The notes under the pieces were generated by a model. The model saw nothing but the letters and a program-made list of their open reading frames with translations, was not told the origin of the DNA and did not search any database. The position numbers and the translations under genes were made by a program. Below are positions 37,165 through 45,967 of a stretch of 64,000 nt of DNA, in pieces (the stretch's first letter is position 1; each line of letters starts with the position of its first letter). The DNA is from CAWAVN01 sp963844315 (lineage in GTDB: Bacteria; Planctomycetota; Planctomycetia; Planctomycetales; Planctomycetaceae): assembly GCA_963844315.1 (NCBI GenBank), contig CAWJOC010000036.1:1-64000 (forward strand). Reading direction: 5' to 3'.

Positions 37165-39948
37165 CTATTGAGCTTCATTGGGCAGGTTGATTAGATACGT
37201 TTTTCCATCATGGGCGGCGATGGCGAGTTGGCTGCCATTGGGGGCATAGCTGGCCGAGTAGAGCACGATGGGCAAATCGTGGGCGTACACGGGTTGTTCC
37301 TGGCCGGGTTTCCAAAGTTTGATCGTGCCCGCGTAGCCCGCCGAAAGCACGTGGCTCCCGTCGGGGCTGAATTGCACCCGGTACACATCATCTCTATGTC
37401 CGGTGAAGGTGCTAATCGGCACGGGATTTTCCAGATCCCATAAAAAGACTTTGCGGTCTTCGCCCAGACCCACGCCGGCGGCGGCGATGCGTTTTCCATC
37501 GGGACTCATCGCGACACTATAAACCGCATACTCCGGACCTTGATAGCGGCGGACTTCCGCGCCGGTTTCAACGTTCAAGAGCCTGACCGTTTTATCGCCA
37601 CCGCCGGTCAGCAGAGATTTCCCATCCGGGCTAAAGGCGAGGCTATAGATTGGGCCGTCCTGAGTGGAAAGCGTTTTGAGTTGCTTGGGGTTTTCCGTGT
37701 CCCAGAGCCTGATGGTTTTATCCGCCGATGCCGAAGCCAGCGTTTTGCCGTCGGGACTGAAGGCCAACCCGTAGATTTGCGAGCCATGTCCGGTGAGCGT
37801 CGCGGTGGCCCCGGCCGACGCGATGGACCACATCTTCAGCGTGCCATCGGCGGACACGCTGAGGGCCGTGCGATTGTCCGGCAGAAACACCACGGACGAA
37901 ACCGGCTTGGCGTGCGCGGTGAGGCTTTGAGCCACGTTTCGCGTGGGCGGTTCCGCCGGTTGGGGATTGGGCGGTTCGGGATCGTAACTTCGGATCACAT
38001 TATCGGCACACGCGGCCAATAGCTTTTTGCCATCGGCACTGAAAGCCATCTCGGTCGCGGCGGCGGGCAGGGGGATTTTGTACTGCATCTGGCCGGAGTT
38101 GACGTTCCATACGATCAGCGTTTTGTCCTCGCCGCCGGAGGCCAGTTGCTGATTGTTCGGACTGAGCGCGACGCATTGCACTTTTCCCTGATGCCCAGGA
38201 AACTCGCGAAGCGGCGAAAAATTCCCGGCGTTCCACATTTTTACGCCGCCTTCTAGTCCAGCGGTCAGGCAGAAATCGCTATTGGGCCGGAGCGACAAAT
38301 CCAGGATGCCTTTCTCTTCCGCGAGTTGCACGGCTTGCACGATGACTTGTTCTGCGAAGAGGTCCTTGTTTTTGCCGCCGGTGATGACCGTGCGGCTGTC
38401 AGTAGACATCGCCGCCACGACGTTTTCCTCAGAGCGGACGAAGGCTTGGAGTTCATCGCCTTTGGTCAGATCCCAAAGCTGGGCCGTCCCATCGGCTGCG
38501 GAAGACAGCAAGCGTTGGTTGTCGCGAGTGAACTCGACCGAGACGGGTTTTTCGGAATGGCCGGTGAAAGTTTTTAAGAGTTGCCCATCGCCAAGGTTAT
38601 AGGTGCGAATGAGTTTGTCTTCACCACCCACGGCGATCCAGGCGTTATTCCAGGACACCGCCACGGAAGTGATCGGCGTGCCCGGTTCGATTTTGCGGAC
38701 CTCTTTGCCATCGCCCGCATTCCAGACCCTGACGGTTTTATCCGCTCCCGCGGTGATGAGATTGGCGCTGTTGGAAGAATAACAAATGCCCGTGATGGCC
38801 CCTTGATGGCCGGCGAGCGCTTGGATTTCCGTGCCATCGGCGATCTTGTAGATTTTGACGATGCCGGTATTGTCGCAGACGGCGAGTTCCTGCTGGTTGG
38901 GATGCACCGCGACGCCGGTGATGGCCCCGGCTTGGGCGGGAAAGTCTTTGACGAGATTTCCGGTGTTGATGTCGAACACGCGCGGGACTTTGTCCTCGCC
39001 ACCGGTGGCCAAATGCACGTTGTTATTGCTAAAAGCCAGGGCCGACACAGTTCCGCCGTGACCTTCCAGGGTTCGGACTTGCTGGCCGTTCCCCATATCC
39101 CAAATCCGCACGGTCTTGTCATCGGACGAGGACGCGATGCGCGAGTTATTGGGACTGACCGCGATTTGCTTGATCGCTCCTGCGTGACCTTTGAAAGTTT
39201 TGATTTCGGGAAATGTATTGGGCCAGCGTTTGAGGAACCCATCATTTCCCGAAGAGAGCAGGAACGAATTATTGGCCGCCCAGCAAAGCCCGGTGACTTG
39301 GCCTTTGTGCGCCCCCAAGACCGCAAGCTCTTTGCCATCGCTCGCGGAGAATACCCGCAGCACGCCGTTTTCATCGGCCGAGGCAATCTGTTGGTTGTCC
39401 TTGCGGAAGGAAACCTTTGTCACCCTCGACTGATGGCCGGACATTTCCCGGATCAGTTTGCCGTCGGCGGCGTTCCAGAGCTTCACCATTTTGTCGCTGC
39501 CGCCGGTGACGAATTGCGTACCCTCCTTGTTGGTATCCACAGCCGATACCCCGCTGGTGTGAGCAGCGATGGAAGTAGTGGGTTCGGTCAATGGCACGTC
39601 CCAAAGCCGGATGCTGCGGTCGGAACTGCCGGAAGCAATCCGCGACCCGTCGGGCGAGATAGCCAGCGCCAGCACAAGTTCCGTATGGCCCTCCATCGTG
39701 CGGACGGCCTCTTTGGTCTGCGGATTCCACAACCGCAGGGTTTTATCAAAGCTCGCCGTGACTAGCCATTTGCCGTCGGGCGTGAACGCGGCCTGGTAAA
39801 CCGGATCGGTATGTCCCGTCAAAACCTCCGGTTCTTGGGCCTTCGCCAGGGTGATTCCCAAAACCAACGCCACGCCTGCTCCGCAAAGCGCGAGTGGTCT
39901 CAGTGAAAATGGAACCCGTGGCAGATCCGCAGGCAGGTTCGACCGCAT
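37165..39948 (-). CDS. Exported WD40-repeat protein
   Basis: About 927 residues, intact over 2.8 kb. The leader helix (LALCGAGVALVLGITLAKAQ) looks like a signal peptide, so the propellers should be periplasmic. About 15 or more WD40 units follow, for example YQAAFTPDGKWLVTASFDKT, LALAISPDGSRIASGSSDRS and YGLAFSPDGKTLASASADKT, enough for two beta-propellers. In planctomycetes such proteins often occur with c-type cytochromes, but no haem motif is present here. Starts at 39954 and 39948 are both in frame; the GGGGG ribosome site has better spacing to 39948. Confidence 0.87.
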   Translation of the reverse strand: MRSNLPADLPRVPFSLRPLALCGAGVALVLGITLAKAQEPEVLTGHTDPVYQAAFTPDGKWLVTASFDKTLRLWNPQTKEAVRTMEGHTELVLALAISPDGSRIASGSSDRSIRLWDVPLTEPTTSIAAHTSGVSAVDTNKEGTQFVTGGSDKMVKLWNAADGKLIREMSGHQSRVTKVSFRKDNQQIASADENGVLRVFSASDGKELAVLGAHKGQVTGLCWAANNSFLLSSGNDGFLKRWPNTFPEIKTFKGHAGAIKQIAVSPNNSRIASSSDDKTVRIWDMGNGQQVRTLEGHGGTVSALAFSNNNVHLATGGEDKVPRVFDINTGNLVKDFPAQAGAITGVAVHPNQQELAVCDNTGIVKIYKIADGTEIQALAGHQGAITGICYSSNSANLITAGADKTVRVWNAGDGKEVRKIEPGTPITSVAVSWNNAWIAVGGEDKLIRTYNLGDGQLLKTFTGHSEKPVSVEFTRDNQRLLSSAADGTAQLWDLTKGDELQAFVRSEENVVAAMSTDSRTVITGGKNKDLFAEQVIVQAVQLAEEKGILDLSLRPNSDFCLTAGLEGGVKMWNAGNFSPLREFPGHQGKVQCVALSPNNQQLASGGEDKTLIVWNVNSGQMQYKIPLPAAATEMAFSADGKKLLAACADNVIRSYDPEPPNPQPAEPPTRNVAQSLTAHAKPVSSVVFLPDNRTALSVSADGTLKMWSIASAGATATLTGHGSQIYGLAFSPDGKTLASASADKTIRLWDTENPKQLKTLSTQDGPIYSLAFSPDGKSLLTGGGDKTVRLLNVETGAEVRRYQGPEYAVYSVAMSPDGKRIAAAGVGLGEDRKVFLWDLENPVPISTFTGHRDDVYRVQFSPDGSHVLSAGYAGTIKLWKPGQEQPVYAHDLPIVLYSASYAPNGSQLAIAAHDGKTYLINLPNEAQ

Positions 39949-40126
39949 GAACATTTTCCCCCGGTTCGCAAGATGACCCAAGTTCTCTTTAGGGCATCGT
40001 GTCAAACAAGAGACCTCCCGTCAACTTTGCGGACAGATCGGGTGTCATTGAAGGTCCGGGGAAGATTTCCTATAATCCGCCTTTGACGCATCACGGCCTT
40101 AACATCACAAAGGGACTAGGGACCGC

Positions 40127-40216
40127 ATGGGAACGAAGAAATCGGGCAAGGGACGACGCAAACTCGGGCGGAAAAAACGACGCAATCGCAGCAAGATTCG
40201 CCACCGCAAAGGGTAA
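40127..40216 (+). CDS. Very small, highly basic protein (29 residues), candidate ribosome- or RNA-associated
   Basis: ATG 40127 to TAA 40216. The peptide begins MGTKKSGKGRRKLGRKKRR and ends KIRHRKG; 16 of 29 residues are Lys or Arg, with no acidic residues and no Cys. It is preceded by agggactaggga at normal spacing and followed 31 bp later by a terminator-like hairpin with a T run, so it has a full independent gene structure. The size and charge resemble minimal ribosomal proteins or AURKAIP1/COX24-type peptides, but I see no exact family motif. Confidence 0.65.
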   Translation: MGTKKSGKGRRKLGRKKRRNRSKIRHRKG

Positions 40217-40247
40217 TCCTCCACCCTAACACAAAGCATTGGTTCCG

Positions 40248-40287
40248 GCGGACCCGACTGAACGGCTTCGGTTGCTGGTCCGCTTTT
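40248..40287 (+). terminator. Rho-independent terminator after the basic peptide gene
   Basis: GCGGACC (40248-40254) pairs with GGTCCGC (40277-40283), with further partial pairing inside (gactgaac against ggttgct), and is followed by TTTT. Confidence 0.7.
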
Positions 40288-40351
40288 CCATGCGCCGGGA
40301 GTCCGTTTCGTCGGCGATATTCTGAAGGGTTCGGATTTAGGGCATTCCATC

Positions 40352-41119
40352 ATGCCGGAGTCGACATTTGGAGACCTGAGCGGACAAAGGGCGGTGGTGA
40401 CGGGAGCTTCCAGCGGCATCGGACGGGCCATCGCCTTGGAATTCGCATTGGGCGGCGCGGACGTTTTGGTGCATGCCCGCAAATCCAAATCCGCCGCGGA
40501 AGAAGTCGCCCAATTGATCCGAGAGATGGGAAGAACCTCACTGGTGCTCCTGGCGGATTTGGGGGACTCGGATCAACTGGCCCGATTTGCCGATGAATGC
40601 GAACGGACTTTCGGCGGCTATAGTATTTGGATCAATAACGCCGGAGCGGATTTGCTCACAGGCGACGACTCGAAACTTGACTATCAGGAAAAACTCGCCC
40701 GCCTGCTCGCGGTGGATGTGACCGCCACCATCACACTCTCCAAACGAGCGGGGGAACACATGCAGGCCAATGGCGGCTGCATTTTGAACATTGGTTGGGA
40801 CCAATCCGACCGCGGCATGGGCGGGGACAGCGGGGAATTGTTCGCGACGGCGAAAAACGCCATCATGGGATTTACCCGTTCGCTCGCGGTCAGTCTGGCT
40901 CCCGAAGTTCGCGTGAACTGCATCGCCCCCGGATGGATCCGCACTGCTTGGGGAGAAAACGCCAGCGAATACTGGCAACACCGCGTTCTGGAGGAATCCC
41001 CGCTCAAGCGTTGGGGGACACCAGAAGACATCGCCAAAGCCGCCCGGTTTCTGGTCAGCCAAGAGGCCAGTTACATTACCGGGCAAGTCATCAGCATCAA
41101 CGGCGGTGCGGTTCGGTAA
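40352..41119 (+). CDS. SDR-family protein lacking the catalytic Tyr
   Basis: 255-residue Rossmann-fold short-chain dehydrogenase/reductase family member. Cofactor motif TGASSGIG (17-24), NNAG (95-98) and the C-terminal APEVRVNCIAPGWIRT and SYITGQVISINGG are all classical. In the active site the YxxxK motif reads FATAK (Phe164, Lys168), and the usual catalytic Ser region reads LNIGWDQSD instead of a Ser-containing NISS-like motif. It may therefore be a non-oxidoreductase, regulatory or pseudo-enzyme SDR, or act by another residue. The frame is intact and well conserved on both sides, so the change is not from an indel. Confidence 0.85.
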   Translation: MPESTFGDLSGQRAVVTGASSGIGRAIALEFALGGADVLVHARKSKSAAEEVAQLIREMGRTSLVLLADLGDSDQLARFADECERTFGGYSIWINNAGADLLTGDDSKLDYQEKLARLLAVDVTATITLSKRAGEHMQANGGCILNIGWDQSDRGMGGDSGELFATAKNAIMGFTRSLAVSLAPEVRVNCIAPGWIRTAWGENASEYWQHRVLEESPLKRWGTPEDIAKAARFLVSQEASYITGQVISINGGAVR

Positions 41120-41142
41120 AACCACAATCACCAAAACGGACC

Positions 41143-41176
41143 AAGGCGAGCAGACCAACCTACGGTCGGTGCCCGC
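41143..41176. repeat. AGGCGAGCAGACCAACCT repeat, copy 1
   Basis: aaggcgagcagaccaacct-a-cggtcggtgcccgc, 34 bp, with a palindromic core gaccaacctnnggtcggt. A near-identical copy (two differences) is at 54622-54655. It lies between the SDR and pterin dehydratase genes. Confidence 0.8.
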
Positions 41177-41231
41177 GTCAGCCCGATGATATCTTAATCA
41201 AAAACGCCAATGGAAAACCGAAGAGGCTCTC

Positions 41232-41576
41232 ATGGGGAATGATGCTGCTCTGACAACCGAACAAATCGACGAAGCCTTGAAGAGTTTGCCCGGCTGGGAA
41301 GTGCGGGACGGTTGGTTGCGACGGACCTACAAAACGCCGGGCTTTCCCCATACGATGATGTTGGTCAATACCATCGGCTATCTGGCGGAGGCGGCTTACC
41401 ATCATCCCGATTTGTCGGTGGGCTATGCCCAAGTGACCGTCAAATTGCAAACGCACAAGACGCGGGCCATTACCAACATGGATCTTGAGCTGGCCCAGAA
41501 AATCGAAGAAGTCGCGACCTGGTCCCCGGGCGAGAACTCCGCATTGGATGGGTATCCCAAGAAATGGATCCACTAA
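41232..41576 (+). CDS. Pterin-4a-carbinolamine dehydratase
   Basis: 114 residues. It dehydrates 4a-hydroxytetrahydropterins, or acts on related pterins. The family motif is complete: an N-terminal LTTEQIDEALKSLPGWEV, then AEAAYHHPDLSVGYAQVTVK with the catalytic His pair, and a later THKTRAITNMD supplying the final residues. ATG 41232 follows gaagaggc. It overlaps the DHPS-like gene by 13 bp, so the two are translated together. No aromatic amino acid hydroxylase is nearby, which together with its partner suggests a role in tetrahydromethanopterin or folate-type pterin metabolism rather than phenylalanine hydroxylation. Confidence 0.9.
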   Translation: MGNDAALTTEQIDEALKSLPGWEVRDGWLRRTYKTPGFPHTMMLVNTIGYLAEAAYHHPDLSVGYAQVTVKLQTHKTRAITNMDLELAQKIEEVATWSPGENSALDGYPKKWIH

Positions 41577-42979
41577 TCCAGACGGCTTCCCCAACTGATT
41601 CCCGCCCCGAACGGGTGCTATTCATCACCGGGCGGTTGGCGGAATTTGCACTCAGACGAGTATTGGAACCGCTTACCCGAAACACAACCGCCCAGTACGA
41701 TGTTCAAGTCCTGGGGATCAGCGTGGCGGCCCTGATGCACGTCGACTGGGTGGCCCGAAAGCTTACGCTCAAGCAGAAATACGACCGGGTGATTCTGCCC
41801 GGCTGGTGCCAAGGGGAACTGAAATGTCTGGAATCGCAGTTCCAAACTCCTTTCGAGCGCGGCCCCAAGGATTTGTACGATCTGCCGGAGTTCCTGGGAC
41901 ACGGCCATCGAAAACCTGTCGTTTTGGATGAATACCAAATCGAAATCCTCGCCGAGATCAACCACGCTCCCCATTGGAATGAGCACGAATTATTCGAGCA
42001 GGCTGAGAAGTATCGCCAGTCCGGGGCGGAGGTAATTGATTTGGGGTGCGTGCCCGGCGAGCGTTGGGGGAACGTCGGCATGATCACCCGCAGACTTTGC
42101 GAAGCCGGTTATCGGGTTTCGATTGACAGCTTCGACCATCGGGAAGTGGAATCCGCCGTCGAGAACGGCGCGGAATTGGTCCTGAGTTGCAACAGCACGA
42201 ACCGGGATTGGGCGGCGGACCTGGACGCGGAATTGGTGGTCATTCCTGACAACCCCCATGACTTGAGCACTTTGGAAGAGACCACCCAATTCCTGACCGA
42301 AAAGAAATGCCGGTTTCGGGTCGATCCGGTTTTGGAACCGATCGGGTTTGGATTCGCCGCATCTTTGGCCCGGTATTATGAAGTCCGCAAACATTGGCCG
42401 AATTGCGAAATGCTAATGGGCGTTGGCAATCTCACGGAATTGACCGAAACAGACTCTGCGGGACTGAACGTGATGCTCGCGGCGATTTGCGAGGAACTGG
42501 GCATTCGCAGCATTCTCACCACGGAAGTCATCAACTGGGCGCGATCCGCCGTCAAGGAATTTGATCTCGCCCGGCGGTTGGTGCATTACGCCATCAAAAA
42601 CCGCCAACTGCCCAAGCACCTGGATTCGTCACTGGTCATGCTCCGAGACCCCAAGAGCCCCCAGCGCGGCGAAGAGGAACTCGCCCGGCTTGCGGGCAAA
42701 CTAACCGACCCCAACTTCCGCATCTTCGTGGAAGGCGATCACATCCACGTCATGAACCGCGATGGCTATTGGAAAGGGACCGATGCCTTCAAGCTGTTCG
42801 ACGAGTTCACCAAAGATGGCCCCATCGATTCCAGCCATGCGTTTTATCTGGGCTATGAACTCGCCAAAGCCGTCACCGCGTTAACACTGGGAAAGCAATA
42901 CACCCAGGACCAGGCACTTCAATGGGGGTTTTTGACCGTGCCGGAAATCAGCGCCCACGACCGTCGGAAGAAAACGTGA
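41564..42979 (+). CDS. DUF6513 / dihydropteroate synthase-like pterin-binding protein
   Basis: 471 residues, intact. The N-terminal DUF6513-type domain (VLFITGRLAEFALRRVLEPL, VLGISVAALMHVDWVARKL, DRVILPGWCQGEL) precedes a TIM-barrel related to dihydropteroate synthase (GAEVIDLGCVPGERWGNVG, VSIDSFDHREVESAVENGAE, MGVGNLTELTETDSAGLNVM). This type is found in archaea, methylotrophs and planctomycetes that use tetrahydromethanopterin for C1 transfer and is proposed to act in H4MPT synthesis. The pterin dehydratase immediately upstream fits that. No other H4MPT genes (mch, fhc, mtd) are in the window. Confidence 0.85.
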   Translation: MDPLIQTASPTDSRPERVLFITGRLAEFALRRVLEPLTRNTTAQYDVQVLGISVAALMHVDWVARKLTLKQKYDRVILPGWCQGELKCLESQFQTPFERGPKDLYDLPEFLGHGHRKPVVLDEYQIEILAEINHAPHWNEHELFEQAEKYRQSGAEVIDLGCVPGERWGNVGMITRRLCEAGYRVSIDSFDHREVESAVENGAELVLSCNSTNRDWAADLDAELVVIPDNPHDLSTLEETTQFLTEKKCRFRVDPVLEPIGFGFAASLARYYEVRKHWPNCEMLMGVGNLTELTETDSAGLNVMLAAICEELGIRSILTTEVINWARSAVKEFDLARRLVHYAIKNRQLPKHLDSSLVMLRDPKSPQRGEEELARLAGKLTDPNFRIFVEGDHIHVMNRDGYWKGTDAFKLFDEFTKDGPIDSSHAFYLGYELAKAVTALTLGKQYTQDQALQWGFLTVPEISAHDRRKKT

Positions 42980-42983
42980 GGAT

Positions 42984-43039
42984 AGAGGATGGCTGATTGA
43001 GGATCGCAAATACATGCCATCCTCAATCATCCATCCTCT
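42984..43039. terminator. Bidirectional terminator between convergent genes
   Basis: agaggatgg-c-tgattgaggat pairs with atcctcaatca-t-ccatcctct over 20 pairs with one mismatch and a 14-base loop. It lies five bases after the DHPS-like stop and 13 bp from the convergent thioredoxin gene stop. Confidence 0.75.
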
Positions 43040-43051
43040 CCATGATTGCCA

Positions 43052-43588
43052 TTAGCTCCCAAGTGCTTGCGTGAGTGCGGCTTCAATATCCGCAGGACCG
43101 GTGGGATTTTCGGGGTCGGTGCCGAAGGATTTTACTTCTTTGCCGATCTTGTCGTAGATTTTGTAATGCGGAATCGCTCCACCGGTGATGCCGAAGGCTT
43201 TCATGGCTTCTTCCTCGCCACCCAGGCTGCTTTGAAGGTTAATGATCGCGGCCTTTTTCTTGTTGAGGAATTCCATGGCGGCTTGTTTGGTGTCCTCGTC
43301 GGAGTCATCCATGCTGACGGAGATCACGACCAGCCCGTTCTTGGCATACTTCTGCTGCCATTCCACGGAATGATGAAAATTCTTGATGCAGGGAATGCAC
43401 CACGTCGCCCAAAAATCCACCAGCACGACCTTGCCTTTGTGCTTTTGAATCTCCGCTTCGTATTGCTTTGGCGTCACCGTGCGCAGCGTGATCTTGGCGG
43501 CATCGCCCTCCTGGGCAATCCCGGACGGCCGCACCGAGATTGCGAGAATGAGAATCACGAAAGCGGAATACAACATTCGAGAGCGCAT
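43052..43588 (-). CDS. TlpA-like exported thioredoxin-fold protein
   Basis: 178 residues with a signal peptide (LYSAFVILILAISV). The thioredoxin domain has KVVLVDFWATWCIPCIKNFH, with redox pair WCIPC, and a later GGAIPHYKIYDKIGK carrying the cis-proline. It probably reduces or shuffles disulfides in the periplasm, or supports cytochrome maturation. ATG 43588 is chosen because GGAGG lies five bases upstream; 43600 overlaps that site. Confidence 0.87.
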   Translation of the reverse strand: MRSRMLYSAFVILILAISVRPSGIAQEGDAAKITLRTVTPKQYEAEIQKHKGKVVLVDFWATWCIPCIKNFHHSVEWQQKYAKNGLVVISVSMDDSDEDTKQAAMEFLNKKKAAIINLQSSLGGEEEAMKAFGITGGAIPHYKIYDKIGKEVKSFGTDPENPTGPADIEAALTQALGS

Positions 43589-43695
43589 CACAGCCTCCAT
43601 ACTTAAATTGTCTTGAGAAACTCCCGCGCGGGGAAGAATTATCCATCTTTTAATCGCTATCCACTTTACGAGGCCCTAGAGGACGGCGGGAAAAA

Positions 43696-44307
43696 TCACT
43701 TCCGCTTGTATTCAATCCCGCAGCCGAATTGCAAGGACTCTTTAATCTCCGGTTGCTTACCGTCAACGAGCGCCTTGACCGCGTCAATGACGTAATGCTT
43801 TTCAACTTGCGCGGGGTTCATACTGTCGTCGAAGGCCCCCATGTAGGCGATTTTGCGGTCTTTGTCCAAAACAAACAAATGCGGCGTGACCAAAGCCCCC
43901 AAAGCCCTGGCGCTCTCCTGGCTGAGATCCTGCAGGTAATCGAACTTATAGCTTTTGTCTTTGGCCCTGGTGGTCATGTTTTTCAGGCTGTCCGCTTCGC
44001 TTTCGCTCACGCTGATGGCGACCAGTTGCACCTTTTTGTCCTTGTAGGTTTCCGCCAGCTTGTTGAAGCGTTCTTCATAAGCATTGGCGACGGGGCAGTG
44101 GTTGCAGGTAAAGGCAATCACCAATACGTCCGCTTTTTCGTAATCGCTCAGGCTGTGCTTTTTGCCATCGGTCCCCGGCAAGTCTTTCCAATCGCCCGCC
44201 TTGTCGCCGATGTCCACTTTCTTATTGAATTTCGCCGCCGAAGTTTCTACCGAATCCAAAGTCATCAGCCCTGCCGCCAGGAGGGAGGTGAGTAAGTATC
44301 GAATCAT
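43696..44307 (-). CDS. Exported peroxiredoxin/redoxin-like protein
   Basis: 203 residues; signal peptide MIRYLLTSLLAAGLM with cleavage near SAA. AhpC/TSA-like thioredoxin fold: VLVIAFTCNHCPVANAYEER with a CNHC pair at the helix start, VQLVAISVSESEADSL and PHLFVLDKDRKIAYMGAFDD. This form (CNHCP) is widespread in planctomycetes as a thioredoxin family protein. Start 44307 has GGAGG eight bases upstream. It is transcribed in the same direction as, and 107 bp before, the TlpA-like gene, so the two may form an operon. Confidence 0.85.
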   Translation of the reverse strand: MIRYLLTSLLAAGLMTLDSVETSAAKFNKKVDIGDKAGDWKDLPGTDGKKHSLSDYEKADVLVIAFTCNHCPVANAYEERFNKLAETYKDKKVQLVAISVSESEADSLKNMTTRAKDKSYKFDYLQDLSQESARALGALVTPHLFVLDKDRKIAYMGAFDDSMNPAQVEKHYVIDAVKALVDGKQPEIKESLQFGCGIEYKRK

Positions 44308-44386
44308 GAGGTCATCCTCCAGTCTCGAAAACATCGAATCGCCATTCAATTCCAGTATGGCGAAACGAGAGGCGAATCTCCAGCCT

Positions 44387-44440
44387 TTGTCGTCTTTCGC
44401 TCCGCGGATGAACGCCCTTTCGCGGAGCGAAAGGCGACAA
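44387..44440. repeat. TCGCTCCGCGAA palindromic element, copy B
   Basis: ttgtcgtctttcgctccgcg ... tttcgcggagcgaaaggcgacaa; same family as 37078-37133 and 56714-56765, with a different centre. It lies upstream of the redoxin gene start. Confidence 0.87.
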
Positions 44441-44540
44441 TGGGCCGTTGTGGTCGTGACTCCAATGAAATCAGGTGGCCCAAGCAAAAGATCGGCTCAG
44501 ACCACCCGTAAGGATTCCGTGTTCATAAATAGCGCATCGA

Positions 44541-45478
44541 CTAGCTGGGCATTGGCGGAAGCGGGCGGGCGTGAGCCAGCACGTTCTCCAGGCGGTGGGA
44601 TTCGCTGTCTTCCGGCCAATCGACTTGTGATTCAGGAATGTTTTCGGGATTGAGCAGCAATTCGACCGGTTGGCCTTTCATCGCGGCGAGCGTGACGCGG
44701 TTGCCCCAGATTTTCACGTTGCGCTCTTCGCCCACATACACATTCGGGACGGGATTGCGAACTTCGTGGACGGAAGAAAACCCCACATGCCTGAGAATGT
44801 TGCAAAGCGATGGCTCGGTGAACCAAAACGCCAGGTTGTTATCCAGCGAAGCCCCTAACACGGCGAGTTTCTGATCGGGCGTGGCATTCGGGGAATGCTC
44901 TAGATACGAAGCTCCGTGGTAAGTACGGCCCTTCCATTCGTGGGAGCGGTAGGACAGTTTCTCCGACGTGATGTGGGTTTCAATGATTGCGAACTCCCGG
45001 CAGACGTTGGCGACTTGCTCGACTAGCCCAAACACATCGGGAGCATCGATGTGATAGAGAATCCCCAAACACAAAACGATGTCGAATTCTCCGTATTTTT
45101 TTCGGCTCAGGTTTCTGACATCGTCTTGCACGAAATCCACGTTATCCAGGCCGAACCGTTCTTTGCGCTGGTTGGCTTGCACCAGCCATTCGGCCCGGCC
45201 TTCAATCCCCAGAACATCCGCCCCCATCGCGGCCAGTTCAATCGAATATCCTCCGTGGGCGCAGGCCAGATCCAAAATCCGCAGTCCTTTCAGAGGTTGG
45301 CGGGCGAGATCGCTCACCGCTTGGAGAATGTGCCGGACTTGCGGGGAATTGTCGGCGCAAGATTTGGGTTCGGCAGGGCATTCCGCATCAAGGCGCTCGG
45401 CCTCATCAGTCTCGCCAAAGCCGGGCGTGTTGAATTGTTCAACGATTGCACCACCGAACGCAGAAGGGTTTTTGCCAT
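44541..45478 (-). CDS. SAM-dependent methyltransferase, one frameshift near the N-terminus
   Basis: Class I methyltransferase of about 312 codons. SAM motif I is GLRILDLACAHGGYSIELAA, followed by ADVLGIEGRAEWL (acidic ribose-binding residue), VDFVQDDVRNL and FDIVLCLGILYHIDAPD. Layout resembles CmoB/DUF1698-type or small-molecule methyltransferases; the substrate is unknown. The start ATG 45478 (MAKTLLRS) is in another frame, and joining it needs one shift near 45360, where the second frame reads NSPQVRHILQAVSDL. Taken from the shorter start at 45317 it would lack the N-terminal helices. Confidence 0.8.
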
Positions 45479-45781
45479 TTCATCACCATCCCGAAGAAAT
45501 CTTGAATCAAACTGGAAGAATTCGAGCGGAAACTTAAAAAGATTCCTGAAATGGGTCAAGATGAGGTCGCTTCGAGGAATTGGGGGATCAAGGCAAGCGG
45601 GAAGGAAACTGGAATCCTGGATTTATCGTAACCCTTAGGACATCAGTGAAGCGTAAGCGAGGGAATCACTTAGGCGCGAATTCCGTAGAAAATCATTGAC
45701 CTCAAAAAATGACTCATCGCGATCGAGTCTTTGAAAACGTTTTCATAGCGACATGATCTTTCTCCGAAAACGGACGTTAAG
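45479..45781. other. Intergenic region, nothing recognisable
   Basis: 303 bp of AT-richer sequence upstream of the methyltransferase. I see no gene, tRNA or strong hairpin. Its promoter is expected here. Confidence 0.4.
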
Positions 45782-45967
45782 CTACAGAAATGGCCATGCA
45801 ATCATTTCCACCATCATCTCGTAAGTCGCCTGGACGATGGGAATGCCGGTGGGAACGACGATGAATGCCAATGGCATCACCACCCCCAGAACCAACGCAC
45901 AATCCAAACTGGACACGCCCCGCGGATGGGTGAGGATTCTTCGTTGTGGTTTGGGATGTGGACGCAA
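45782..45967 (-). CDS. Small membrane protein, possibly Flp/prepilin-like
   Basis: 61 residues if it starts at TTG 45967. A basic N-terminus (RPHPKPQRRILTHPRG) is followed by VSSLDCALVLGVVMPLAFIV, one hydrophobic helix, then ATYEMMVEMIAWPFL. The arrangement of a basic leader, small residue, hydrophobic helix and aromatic end resembles planctomycete Flp-pilin or TadE-associated small proteins. No ATG and only weak ribosome-site support. Tentative. Confidence 0.4.
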   Translation of the reverse strand: MRPHPKPQRRILTHPRGVSSLDCALVLGVVMPLAFIVVPTGIPIVQATYEMMVEMIAWPFL

